From: Azolla caroliniana
Lineage: Eukaryota; Polypodiophyta
Assembly: GCA_043228905.1 (NCBI GenBank)
Contig: JBHGNT010000004.1
Location: 12,834,001 to 12,898,000 of the forward strand
DNA: 64,000 nucleotides
Direction of reading: 5' to 3'
Each line of letters opens with the position of its first letter. Position 1 is the stretch's first letter. The translations under genes and the position numbers were made by a program. Below the pieces are notes generated by a model. That model had not been told where the DNA came from, did no database searches, and saw only the letters and a list, made by a program, of their open reading frames with translations. Shown piece by piece: positions 11,090 through 22,440 of this stretch.

Positions 11090-11200
11090 GTCTAGAATAT
11101 AGTACATTCAGAATATTCTAGTCATTAGTATATTCTAGAAATATTCTATGGTATATTCTAGAGATATTTCATAGGTATATTCTAGAGATATTCAATCTCA
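11090..11200. promoter_or_regulatory. Cluster of heat-shock-element-like motifs
   Basis: Within 110 bp there are repeated GAA/TTC modules: TTCAGAATATTCTAG, TATTCTAGAAATATTC, GGTATATTCTAGAGATATT (twice). Alternating inverted nGAAn units are the binding pattern of heat-shock factors. A possible TATA (TATAAATATG) follows at about 11210. It may be an LTR or promoter remnant. Function is inferred from the motif only. Confidence 0.4.
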
Positions 11201-11399
11201 GAACTTGTATAAATATGTGTGTTCACCTAGATTACAATTAAGGTGAACAACACCAGTTATAGAGTCTTTCAATTAATCAACTCATCCCTTTGATTATCTT
11301 CTACTCTCTTGTGCACTATCCGTGAAAATTTATTCACCTTCCCATCCTCGTAGCTCTCCCTCCCACATTCTCGTGGTTCCATTGCCGGAACATCATGCA

Positions 11400-11675
11400 C
11401 TTTCACATTGGAGGTATCCCTTTCTTTTAATTCCAGTTCCATTTAGTTTGTCGCTTTACTTGATTCTGGAGCGTCTTCTTGCTTCATTGAGGTTGCATTC
11501 GCTCAAGCACATGGGGTACTCGTCGTCTGCTTCGCCAAAACCCATTCCCGTTGAAGCCATTGACGGGCGCGTCCTCTCATCAAGAGAAATTATCCAGACT
11601 ACAATCCCATTAGGAACACTGGGACATTTGAAACAGGTAATATGTCGCATTTTGAGAACTGTCCATCAAAAAATG
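11400..11675 (+). pseudogene. Ty3/gypsy aspartic protease relic
   Basis: One frame reads FVALLDSGASSCFIEVAF, containing the retroviral-type protease active site Asp-Ser-Gly. A frame change near 11520 then leads to SPKPIPVEAIDGRVLSSREI and a PLGTLGHLKQ continuation, which is the usual protease C-terminal part of gypsy pol. The coding match fades near 11675. The expected next segment (ILGLSGLEAHNPIVDW) appears only at 15535. The element therefore appears to be split by 11.68-15.53 kb. Stops and the frameshift make it inactive. Confidence 0.7.
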
Positions 11676-11720
11676 ACACAAATTAGGGTGATTCACAAAA
11701 AGGGGTGCCGCATGCGTAAA

Positions 11721-12384
11721 GGAATTTTAAAAATGACCCAAAAATATATTGATTTTTAACATGTACGGAAATTTAGGTGTTCAAAAAAATGCCTAAATAA
11801 TGGACATGCCAAACTTACAAATGAATGTCCAAAATGACTAACCCCAATATTTATAGAAATTCTGAATCCAAATCTTGATGTGCAATACAATATTTATAGT
11901 TAACGTATCAGGACAATCATTTTTCAAGTTTATGTCATCATCTTCATACCCATTAGATGAACTAGTACGAGTTTATGAGGTCTCATCCTCATCATCAATG
12001 GCAACTAATGCATTGTGTTGATCCAATTGCAATCCAACCTCATCGAGTTTATGAGTCATGCTTCTTGTTTGTCTTTGTGTTGTGTCTGAAGCCACATTCC
12101 AGATCCTCTTTTAGTATCTTCATTGTGGTCTGTCACAGATAACTTGTTTTGGTCAAAGATAAGTCATACACTAATATATAAACATTATCCAATGTAAGAG
12201 TAGATGTGCTTGATGCATCTTTCCTCCTCACTTTTTGGTTATGATATTTCATTATGTACTTTCCATTTACAAGATTAGATTATGTGAGAGAAGCTTTCTA
12301 CCAAAATCATTAGAATCTAAAAAATGTCTTAAAGATGTTTTCCATTTTTCTTAGATTCTCATAGTAAGCCTTTGATGTCGTACA
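11721..12384. other. No recognisable gene
   Basis: AT-rich sequence inside the candidate TIR-bounded segment. I see no credible coding frame. Confidence 0.6.
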
Positions 12385-14290
12385 GAAATCCGATTCATTC
12401 CATCTAGATTTGACGCAACATGTCGAATTTTACTCTATACATCTAGAATTGGATATAATGCATCAGATTCCTGTAAGTCTTGGAATTTTTCTAAAAATTT
12501 CCATTAAAAAAATACTCTTGCATTTTAATGCATTGCATTGAATTCTAGCTACATAGACTAAAATATGATACATTGCATGGATTTCCCGAAAATACATAAA
12601 TAAATACAAATTGAAAAAATAAAACATTTTCCCATAAATAAATAAATAAACATTTTTTATTTTACTCGTAAATAAATAAATAAAAATTATATTTCAATGG
12701 AAATCCAATTCCATGCATCAGATTCAATTGAAAATCCAATTTCTCTTATTTTTTTGAAAATTTTCTTATTTTTTGAATTTGTTTTTATTTTTCCCATAAA
12801 AAAATTAATAAAAATTGAAAAAATGGATTTTCAACGGAAATCCGATGCACTGCATCGGATTTTGGTTGAAAGTCCACCTTTACGTATTTTTTTCCAAATT
12901 TTCTTTCTTTTTTGAATTTTTTTGAATTTGTTTGAATTTTTTTGAATTTTTTCTATAAAAAATAAATAAATATTGAAAAAATAGATTTTCAATGGAAATC
13001 CGATGCACTGCATCGGATTTCCGTAGAAAATCCACTTTTTCTTATTTTTTTTCAAATTTTCATAGTTTTTAGAATTGTTTTGGTATTTTGTTTGTCTATT
13101 TGCTCATAAATAACTATATAGAAATTGAAAAAATGAATTTTGAAAGGAAGTCCACTTTTTGCTATTTGTTACCAAATTTTCATATTTTAAAATATTTTTT
13201 TGTATTTTTTAATTTTTTTTTCATTTTCTCCCATAAATAAATAAATAAATATTGCAAAAAATGGGTTTTCAATAGAAATCTGATGCACTACATCGAATTT
13301 CTATTGAAAATCCATTTTGTCTTATTTGTTTCCAATTTTTCAGATATTTTGTATTTTTTTGAATTTTTGTTGAATTTTTTTTGTTTTTATCATAAATAAA
13401 TATATAGGAATTGAAAAAAATGGATTTTCAACGGAAATCCGATGCACTGCATTGGATTTCCATTGAAAGTCCACTTTTTCTTGTTTGTTTACAAATTTTC
13501 TTATTTGTTTATATTTTTCTCTAAAAAAGTGTTAAAAATAAACAAATTGTGATTTTCTCCATTTAAAATGATGTGTTTTCAACGGGAATCCAATGTAATG
13601 CATCGGATTCCCGTTGAAAACAGATCATTTTCAACAGGATTTTCAATGGAAATCCGATGCACTGCATTGGATTTCCGTTGAAAGTCCAATATTTTTCTTA
13701 TGTTTTTTCATAAAACATTAATTTGTAATTGAAATCCGACTCAATGGTTCAGATTTTGTTGAAAATGTAATATTTTTTTATTATCTCATTGTTTTATGAA
13801 AAACCTAAAAGAAATTTGGATTTTTAATTGAAATTCGATGTAGTGCATTAGATTTCAGATGGAAATCCACTTTTTTAATATATTTTTATTTATTTTTTGA
13901 AAAAATGAAAAACAATTGAAAAGAAAGAGGATTGCCAGCTAAAATCTGATGCAATGCATTAATGTCTAGCTGTATAGACTACGATCTGATGTAGTGTATC
14001 GGATTTCAGTTGAAAAGCCATTTATTATTTTTTTATATGGAAAATAAATAAATAAATAACATTGGAAAAAGAAAAAAGAAAAATAGATTTTCGACTCTAA
14101 TCCAACGCATTGCATTAGATTCTAGCTATATATACTAAAATATAATGTAGTGCATAGTATTTTAGCTAAAAATCCATTTTTTATTTTTTAATGGAAAAAA
14201 TTTTAAAAATTACAAAAAAAAAAAAAACTTGGATTTTCAACTGAAATCTAGTGCATCGCATTGGATTCCAATTAAAAATCCAAGATTTTT
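12385..14290. repeat. Tandem array of palindromic units, ~150-bp period
   Basis: At least nine dyads of about 50 bp are centred near 12851, 13008, 13288, 13447, 13597, 13662, 13838, 14000 and 14250, with weaker ones elsewhere. The best have arms TTTTCAACGGAAATCCGATG and its near-perfect reverse complement around a GCACTGC or similar core. Spacers are AT-rich and repetitive, with CATAAATAAATAAATA blocks and runs like TTTTTTCTTATTTTTTT. Spacing is about 150-160 bp, or twice that where one dyad is reduced to a half (around 13135). Degeneration increases toward both edges. The array has no coding potential. Confidence 0.85.
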
Positions 14291-15349
14291 TATTTTTTCA
14301 AATTTTATTGTTTCAAATTTTCAATGGGTTTTAGATTAGTTTTCTGACACAGGTATATAATATAAAACTTACATCAATTTAGATTAACGTTATATTCTAT
14401 TCTTCAGTTTGATGTTACCTGTGCAATTTCATTCTATTGTCATGTACTACTAAAACATACGCCTTAAAGATTATCAGGAACTCTGTTGCATTAGAGAAGG
14501 ACCTTGAGCAAGTTAATGTCATCAAAATGAGGATCCAAGGTATCTGGGGTTGTCTTGATCAAGACCAAGAAGTTGGGACAAAGCATATCAATAAAACTTA
14601 GATGTTCTAGATGACTTTTAGGAAACTTGTGGAACTATAGATGAAGACGCAGGGCAACTTGTTGAATTAGAAGACGTTTCAGAGTCTGAACATACTAACA
14701 ATTCAACTTAGCGTACTGACGAAGCCAATGAGGACAATCCTGATGAAAGAGCTAATCCTGAGTAGACGGCTTTACCAGACTTATTATTCGATTGAATGGT
14801 TATGGCTTATTGTAAATTTTGAACAATATGAATTGTTAAATTTTGACGTAATATATAAGTTGAGCTTACTTATAATTTTCGAGTAACAATCATTGAACTT
14901 AGAAATTAAGTATACTTGTATGTGTACATGTTATCTAAACTCTCCTTTATCATTTGGGGTATATCGGAGATAAGTTTATACTCTATCATTTACTCGTATG
15001 ATTGGAATGTTATTGTAGACTAGTTTATTTATACATTGACAGTGTCATGTATCACGTGTCAATGGAAATTTTCTCTTGACATAGTAGTATCTCTTAATTG
15101 CAAGGTTCACAATTTGCTTTAAGATGTATTATATTTAAATATACACACATAATTAGAAGAAGTCACTTATTCAATGGGGCATGCTTTTTAGAATATGCAC
15201 AAGGACCCGTGTTACTATTATACTTGTGTTGACAAATACACCTCTGTCTAAGATTTGGAGAAAAACATGGTAGATAGAATATACGTCAGATGATTTTGTT
15301 GACGTGATATTAGTTAGTTCTTTTTTTCGCTATGTTTTCATAAACCACA
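14291..15349 (+). other. Non-coding; possible acidic protein remnant at 14480-14800
   Basis: Mostly AT-rich. Between about 14590 and 14770 one plus-strand frame with a few stops reads like an acidic tail (TIDEDAGQLVELEDVSESE, TDEANEDNPDERANPE). This might be the C-terminus of a transposase belonging to the surrounding segment, but no catalytic motif supports that. The rest is unassigned. Confidence 0.25.
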
Positions 15350-15529
15350 TACACATGCGTCGTGCCTTGTTGAAATTCTGCTTAAATAAGGCATTTTTTA
15401 ACATCTCACTAAGATATGAAAAAGAGAATGCGACATATTACCTATTTCAAATGACCCGGTGTTTAGGGCTTTGTGTGGGCTCCCACTACGAGGAGCTTCC
15501 CTCGGCATACGATCGTCTCCTCTGCATAC

Positions 15530-17665
15530 GATCGGCATACGATCATCTTAGGACTCTCGGGGTTGGAGGCGCACAATCCCATAGTGGATTGGTGCAATCA
15601 CTCGATCACATTTAGCAAGCCAGGATGTTCGTGCACAACTATGAAGGCAATTCAGTTTAACATCCTCTAGAGAAGGCCAATTCCGACTTGGTCATCCCAC
15701 CCTCGGTCTAGGATGGGGATCTTTACACCTTAGTTCATTACCCGATTGCCGTTTGTGGAGCTGCTTCTAACACACTCCAAGTTGTTCCCCACAAGTATAA
15801 AGACTTCTCTGATGCATTTGAGAAACGTAATGCAGATCGTTTGCCCAAACACCGGTTCTACGACTGTCAGATCGATCTTCAAGAAGGCGCATGTCGACCC
15901 TTTGGTCCTCTATATGAGTTGTCTACACCAGAGCTAAAGGCCCTTTGATTGTATCTTGATGAGATCCTCGCAAAAGGATTTAGTCAACGTTCTAAGTTCA
16001 CGGCCGGGCCCCCCATATTATTCGTGAAAAAGAAGGATGGCTCTCTACACTTATGTGTAGACCACCGGGGTCTAAACCAACTCATTGTGCGCAACCGCTA
16101 TCCGTTCCCTCTAATTCTCGAACTCCTCGATTGGCTCCGCATTGTTCGTGTCTTCTCCAAAGTTGATCTGCATGGCGCGTACAATCTGGTACGCATCAAG
16201 CCTGATGATGACTGGAAAACTGCATTTTGAACACGGTATGGGCATTTCGAATACAAGGTAATGACTTTTAGCCTTACTAACGCCCCAATTGTTTTTCAAC
16301 ATATGATGAACGATATATTCCAGGAATATCTCGATCCTTTCGTGGTCATCTACCTTGATGATATCCTCATTTTTCCGCCAAACATGGCTGAGAACACCCG
16401 CCAAGTTCAATTAGTTCTTGCTAAACTTCGGGAGCACGACCTTGATGCAAAAGGTCAGAATTGTGAGTTCGACCATACCTCGATTGAATTCTTGGGCCAC
16501 ATCATCTCGCCCATTGGCATTGCCATGGATACGAAGAAGGTCTTAGTTTTTCAGGAGTGGGAGACTCCAAGTGACTAAAGATATGCAACCCTTCCTCGGC
16601 TTCGCAAATTTTTACTGTCGCTTCATCAAGGGGTTTCCCACCCTAGCCCAACCTGTTATTGCCCTCCTCCACAAAGGTACTACCTTTTTATGGACCTCGA
16701 CTGCACAAAATGCAATCAACTCAATCAAATACACATTCATCACTGCCCCAGTAGACCCTTCCAAGGTTGATGATACCAACATAATGCACCCAATGGCTTA
16801 CTACTCTCTCAAATTCACGGAATCCGAAATCAATTATCCAGTATACGACAAGGATATTGCTACTATCATCTTATCCTAGGTCGACGACACCAACATAATG
16901 CACCCAATGGCTTACTACTCCTGCAAATTCATGGAATCCGAAATCAATTATCCAATATATGGCAAGGAGCTTGCTACTATCATTGCTGGCTTTGAAGAAT
17001 CGCGCCCCTACTTGGTCGACGCACAATACCATGTCCAGGTAGTAACTGATCGTAAGAATTTAGTCTATTTTTCCACCACTTGTACTTTGAATCGAAGGAA
17101 GGCCCATTGGTTGACATTTCTCATTGACTATGATTTTGAGATTGTATTTCGACTTGGTGGCCGACATGGAAAGGCCGATGCCCTTTCTCGTCAAGCCGAA
17201 CTTGCTATCCGCCTTGGGGATGTGACTCATGCTCAACAATCTCACTGTTTGTTGAAACCCCGCCAATTGCATCTTTTTGCCACTTGTATGTTGCAGGATG
17301 ATTGGTTACTCCAATAGATCACCGATGCATCCACGATTGATGCATTCGCCAACGAGATTCGAGAGAGTTTGCGAAACCCCTCCATGACACTCAAACGGAC
17401 GGACCTTGATCATTTCACCATACAAGGTGGTTTTCTATTCCGAGATAATCTCTTATACGTCCCGAAGGGTTGCGGGAATGCCACGATGACCCCCTTGCGG
17501 GTCATTTCGGGATTGCAAAAACCCTCAAATTAATCTATCGGGGGTACTAGTGGCCACAACCATGGAAGTTGGTCAAAGAATACATCGAGACTTGTGAGGT
17601 TTCCACTTTCTCCAAAGCTGCTCTTCATCGGCCATATGGTTTACTACAACCACTTCCATGCCTTG
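15530..17665 (+). pseudogene. Ty3/gypsy RT-RNase H-integrase fragment
   Basis: It starts with the protease-RT junction ILGLSGLEAHNPIVDWCNHS. RT follows: [35 protein letters not shown] and the palm box VIYLDDILIF (16346-16375) with both Asp residues. Then come the RT connection FLGFANFYCRFIKGFPTLA and RNase H (HPMAYYSCKF, EINYPIYGKEL, GRHGKADALSRQ). The N-terminus of integrase follows, ending in RPYGLLQPLP at 17665. Stops occur, for example near 15946, 16228 and 16576, with several frame changes, and the RNase H region contains a 114-bp duplication. Integrase is truncated and runs directly into copia gag sequence. It is probably the continuation of the protease relic at 11.4 kb. Confidence 0.85.
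16765..16992 (+). repeat. 114-bp tandem duplication within gypsy RNase H
   Basis: About 16765-16878 and 16879-16992 both encode VDDTNIMHPMAYYS, then EINYP and IATII or LATII. A TAG lies at the junction of the copies. The usual Asp-containing start of RNase H before this segment is missing. Confidence 0.85.
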
Positions 17666-17720
17666 GAGCTAAATCAAAGGAGCTCAAGAAAACAACCCTG
17701 ACCCAAAGGATGCCGACTAC
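17666..17720 (+). pseudogene. copia gag fragment, left part (split by Cop-A)
   Basis: The sequence CTTGGAGCTAAATCAAAGGA corresponds to copia gag at 25170-25200. It continues in frame across the Cop-A insertion into 23042 onward (NPDPKDADY, then STWEQAASRV). It directly abuts truncated gypsy integrase on its left. Confidence 0.65.
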
Positions 17721-17725
17721 TCAAC

Positions 17726-18326
17726 TGATGGAAATGATCGACACTTTCCACACTTCACCTCTCGGCCACAACCAAGGAAACACACGAATCGTTGTTGCAG
17801 AAAATAGGAAATGCGAAAAATAGAGTGGACACACGATTTAACGTGGAAAACCCTGTACGGGAAAAACCACGGGAGTACAAGACTCCGAACCAAAACTATG
17901 CACAGAGAAGTATACAATGGCGAGCTGCAAGGCGACGACCTTGAGCTCGCCGTCCTCGCCACAGGCGGCGGAAATACACAGAGGCGTCGACCTCTTCCTC
18001 TCTCACGCTCTATCTCTCTCACGGCTGCTCTCTCTTCACTCCTCTTGAGTGGAAAAACAGAAAAATGATAAGCAACATTAAAACTGTTTGCCCTAAGTCA
18101 TATTTATACACATATGACTTTGGGGCTATTTACAACTATAGCCTCAAGGGCCCTTGGCAAACATATTCACAGATATGTCCCCGCATCCGGATCTCTCTCC
18201 GGGTACATTCGTCATCCGGCTCCAAAGCCGGGGTCTTCATCATCCGGTTCCGAAACCGCAACCGGGCTTGTCGGCATTCATCTCCGATATCCGACCATCC
18301 CATCCGAAGGGACCGTAATCCCAACA
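17726..18326 (-). repeat. Cop-A 3' LTR
   Basis: 601 bp, the downstream LTR on the minus strand, identical to the 5' LTR except at 17951. Confidence 0.95.
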
Positions 18327-18340
18327 AACTCCCCCTTCAC
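18327..18340 (-). promoter_or_regulatory. Cop-A polypurine tract
   Basis: The reverse complement reads GTGAAGGGGGAGTT, directly abutting the 3' LTR. It primes plus-strand DNA synthesis in LTR elements. Confidence 0.8.
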
Positions 18341-21300
18341 TTCGGCATGGGATGTCTCTCCAATCCGATCCTCTTCCGGCATGCTTCCAGCTTGTCGGGT
18401 GTGAGTACCTTGGTCAGCATATCCGACCCGTTCTCGTCCGTGTGGACCTTCGTCAGCACGAACTCCTTGTCTTCTATCCTTTCCCGGATCCAGTGATATC
18501 TTCGCTGGATGTGCTTCGTCCGGGAGTGATAGGCCGCGTTCTTCGCAAGGTGGATTGCACTCTGACTGTCGCAGTAGAGTCGGTACTCCTCCTGCCGGAT
18601 ACCGAGCTCTCTAGTGAAGTCCTTCATCCATATTATTTCCTTGCCGGCTTCAACAGCCGCCATGTACTCCGCCTCCGTGGTTGACAACGCAACCGTCTTC
18701 TGCAGCCTCGACTGCCATGAAACAGCTCCCCCTGCATACGTCATCACATACCCTGATGTGGACCGGCTGGTATCTGCATCAGCCGACATATCCGAATCGG
18801 TGAAGCCATCGAGTTCGGGCTTACCGGAGCCGAATCGGAGGCACACGTTTGCCGTGCCCTTCAGGTATCGGAGTATCCACTTGGCCGCGTTCCAATGCTC
18901 TTTGCCGGGATTGCTCATATACCGGCTCACCACTCCGACTGCGTATCCAATGTCCGGTCTTGTACACACCATTGCGTACATCAAGCTTCCGACGGCAGAG
19001 GCATATGTCACTTTCATCATGTCCTCCTTCTCAGCCTTTGTCTTGGGGCTTTGCTTGCTGGACAGCTTGCAGTTTGCCGGGAGGGTCGATCCGACCGGTC
19101 TTGCTTCCGACATGTTGAACCGTTTAAGCACCTTTGTCACGTACTTCTCCTGTGACAGCCACAACTGCTTCTTGCTCCGGTCCCGGATGATGTGCATCCC
19201 TAGTATTTGTCTCGCCGGACCCAAGTCCTTCATTGAGAAGGTTCGGTGAAGAGCCTTCTTCAGCATCCGTATCTTGACCTAGTCCCGTCCGACGATCAAC
19301 ATGTCGTCCACGTACAGGAGGAGTATTAGAAAGTCTCCTCCTTCGAACTTCTTCACAAACACGCAGTGGTCGGACTGCGTTTTGAGGTACCCTTCGTCGG
19401 TCATGAAGGAGTCGAACTTCCGGTACCATTGCCGGGGAGCCTGCTTCAGTCCGTAAAGGCTCTTCTTCAACCGGCATACCAGGTGCTCCTTCCCTTTCTT
19501 CTCGAATCCTTCCGGTTGCTGCATGTAGATCTCTTCTTCGAGGTCACCGTGAAGGAATGCCGTCTTCACGTCCATCTGTTCTACCTCGAGGTCCATGCTT
19601 GCCGCTATGCTCAGCACCGTCCGGATGGAGGTCATCTTCACTACCGGGGCAAATATCTCGTCGAAGTCGACGCCCTTCTTCTGCTGAAACCCCTTCACCA
19701 CGATCCTGGCTTTGTATCTCGGGGGGTTTCCGGCATCTCCCGGTTTCAGCTTGAACACCCACTTGTTTCGAAGTGCCCGCTTTCCTTTCGGCAACTCCAC
19801 ATGTTCATATGTGTGGTTCTCATGCAGGGAATCTATCTCGTCCTGCATGGCACTCAACCACCTGCGGCTCTGGGTGTCATGCTTTGCTTCTTCAAAGCTC
19901 TCCGGCTCCCCCTCGTCGGTTAGCAGCACGTGCTCTGGTTCCGGAAATCTCCGGGGGGCCCTTCTCTCTCTTAGAGGATATCTCCGTTCCGGAGCTTCGG
20001 TAACCGGTTCTTCCGATTCTTCTTCATCCGAATCCATTTCGGGATCGGGGCCGGTTCCGGTATCATTTTCATCTTCTTCGGCCGGTTCTGTTTCTTCACC
20101 GTCTTCGGCCGGATCCTCGAGTGCTAACCGGTCCCTTGCCGGTCGGGACTGCTCCTCGTAGAGTTGATCCTCACCGGTCGACTTGGAGCTCTTCATCTTC
20201 TTCTCCGACTCCCAGTCGGCGAGTGTCTTGTTCTCCATGAAGATGATATCACGACTCCGGAATATCTTCTTGTCGACCGGGTCCCATACTCGGTAGCCGA
20301 ACTCGTCATCGCCGTAACCAAGGAATATGCATGGCCGGGTCTTTGGATCTAGCTTTCCTCTCCGGTCCTTTGCCACATGCACGTATGCGAGACACCCGAA
20401 CACCTTCAGATGCCGGTAGGATACTTCCCTACCGGTCCACACTCTCTGCGGCGTGTCTCCGTCCAAAGGTACTGAGGGTGATCTGTTTATCACGTATGTC
20501 GCCGTCGACATCGCCTCAGCCCAAAACCCCTTGGGTAATTCCGCATGCGCCAGCATACTCCGGACCCTCTCCATTATGGTCCGGTTCATCCTCTCGGCCA
20601 GCCCGTTCAGTTCCGGCGTCTTCGGCACAGTAAACTCGAGCCGGATTCCCTTCGAGCGACAGTACTCCGCGAACTGCCCCCGGTATTCCCCTCCGTTATC
20701 CGCTCGTATCGCTTTCAGCTTCTTGCCGGATTCCCTTTCCACTCTCGCATGGAGTTCTTTGAAGACGCACAACACTTGGTCCTTTGTCTTCAACGGTGCC
20801 GTCCATAGCTTCCGGCTGTGATCATCAATGAATGTTACGAAGTACTGGGCTCCGCCATGTGACTTCGTTTCTACCTGACACCCATCAGTGTGCACCAACT
20901 CCAATGGTGCGCTACGTCTCGTCGGTGGCCTTGAATGGAAGGAGGTTCGGTTCTGCTTATCGGCCAGGCAATCGGTGCACTTCTCCAGGTGCACATGCTT
21001 CACTGGAATAAGGTTGTCTTCTGCAAGCCTCTTCATCCCCTTCTCACTCATGTGGCACAGTCTTTTGTGCCACAGCTCACCGGCAGTGTCGGCTGCCACA
21101 TTCAGCTCTTCCGGACATAACCGGGCATTCATCAGGTACAGTGTGTTGTCTTTCCGGGCCCGAGCCACTATCAGACTCCCTTTGTTGAACTTCATTACGC
21201 CGTTCCGGATACTACCTGTGTAGCCTTCATCGTCTAGCCTCCCGGCCGAAATCAGGTTCAGTCGAACCTCCGGAACGTGTCGGACATCCTTCAGCAGCAT

Positions 21301-22410
21301 TTTGCATCCGGTCGAGGTTGTCAACCACACATCTCCTATACCGGCAATCCGGCACGTACCTTCATTTCCCATCCGAACACAGCCATGTTCACCGGCTATG
21401 TAGGATGAGAAGTATCTTCTTTCCGGGGTCAGGTGGAACGACGCTCCGGAATCGACCACCCAGGTCGTCTCATCGCTGGCAATGTTTAGTTCACCTTCTT
21501 CGGTGATGAGCATGATTTCTTCCTCACTTGCCGCGAGTGCCGTCGTTCCTTTCCTGTCCTGCCCTCGCCGATCCGGACCTCTCCGGTCCGTGGCTCCCCG
21601 GTATGCACCGTTTCTCTCCGGTGACTTCTTCAAATCGGTGTCGTCGGCTCCGTTGTCCTTTCGGTAATGCCGACAATTCTTCCGGAAGTGCCCCGGCTTC
21701 CCACAGTGGAAGCATGTGGGTCTTCCTCTTGACTGCGACCGGGTCCCCGACTTCTCCCGTCTTTGCGGACTCCGGTTCCATTGTCTTCCCCGTTCCGATT
21801 CGGTAAGCAGCGCCTTCGAGTCGGAGGCCGGTTCTTTATCTCTCCGACGCGCTTCTTCGTTCAAAATACTTGTCTTTACCGTTTGTAGGGACAAGTTATC
21901 TTCCATGTAGGAGATGCTGAGAGTCACCACCAAGTTCTCCCAGCTTTCCGGCAATGTACACATCAGAATGATGGCTTGCATTGCATCCTCCAGCGGGAAC
22001 TTGATCGCCGCAAGCTGGTTCACGAATCCCATGAACGTGCTTACGTGTTCCACCATACTCTCGCCTTCCCGGTACTTGAGGTTCACTATCTTCCTCATCA
22101 GGGAGGTCCGGTTCAACGCATTCTTCCTCTCGTAGAGGCCCGACAGCTTCCGCCACATCTCATATGCGTTGATGTCGTTCGCCACATGTTGTAGAACGCT
22201 CACGTCTACGTATTGCCGAATGGTTGCAACGGCTTTCCGGTTCAGAAGCCTCCATTCCGACTCAAGTACTCCCTTCGGTATTTCCGACCTGTCAATCGGT
22301 TCGTACAGGTCCCGAACAATCAGAAGATCCTCCATCTTGATCTTCCAGTCGGCGTAATTCTGCGCATTCAGCACCATCATCCCCGGCTGCCCGCTGTCGC
22401 CGCCTTCCAT
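18337..22410 (-). pseudogene. Cop-A gag-pol polyprotein with one in-frame TAG
   Basis: I take ATG at 22408-22410 (MEGGDSGQPG), just after the primer site. The same frame is open upstream into the LTR but is unlikely to be used. Residues: UBN2-type Gag 10-200; zinc knuckle CFHCGKPGHFRKNC about 233-246; protease VVDSGAS about 318-324; GAG-pre-integrase 445-490. The integrase catalytic triad is D509, D571, E606, with the classical 35-residue D-E spacing. RVT_2 reverse transcriptase is about 855-1090, with palm box YVDD at 1033-1036, and RNase H follows with STTEAEY and YCDSQSA. One TAG (19279-19281) eight codons after YVDD interrupts 1357 codons; the frame is otherwise intact to 18337. All catalytic residues appear present. 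The protein would drive reverse transcription and integration. The TAG probably inactivates this copy unless it is read through or is an assembly error. Confidence 0.92.
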
Positions 22411-22425
22411 TTTCTGCAGCAGCCC

Positions 22426-22437
22426 GCTCTGATACCA
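22426..22437 (-). promoter_or_regulatory. Cop-A primer-binding site
   Basis: The reverse complement is TGGTATCAGAGC, complementary to the 3' end of plant initiator-Met tRNA, three bases inside the 5' LTR. Confidence 0.95.
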
Positions 22438-22440
22438 AAT

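Larger units (their letters stand above)
11617..15461. mobile_element. Candidate TIR-bounded segment inside gypsy
   Basis: The left end 11621-11651 and the right end 15427-15457 are inverted copies of each other over 31 bp with two mismatches (GGGACATTTGAAACAGG on the left, GGGTCATTTGAAATAGG on the reverse complement of the right). Weaker inverted similarity continues inward about 100 bp (GCCGCATGCGTAA against GACGCATGTGTAT). The segment between interrupts a gypsy pol reading. This is what a DNA transposon with long terminal inverted repeats would produce. However, the left repeat also reads as plausible gypsy protease coding, and no clean target-site duplication was found, so an inverted duplication is an alternative. 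Confidence 0.4.

Noticed and set aside
11322-11759. Possible small host gene with a CAG/GTAATA splice donor
   Set aside because: The neighbouring frame gives a gypsy protease active site (LLDSGASSCF), so the frame is part of a decayed retrotransposon.
12385-14290. CRISPR-like array
   Set aside because: Units are palindromic, ~150 bp apart with low-complexity AT-rich spacers, degenerate, and in a plant genome; no cas genes.
15304-15615. Open frame of 103 codons on the plus strand
   Set aside because: It spans the inverted-repeat end and out-of-frame gypsy coding; no consistent protein.
17811-18068. Small plus-strand frames in the Cop-A LTRs (also 22526-22783)
   Set aside because: Identical because the LTRs are identical; no protein family or codon evidence.
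18614-19249. Plus-strand open frame of 211 codons
   Set aside because: It is the complement of the Cop-A RNase H coding strand; no independent support.
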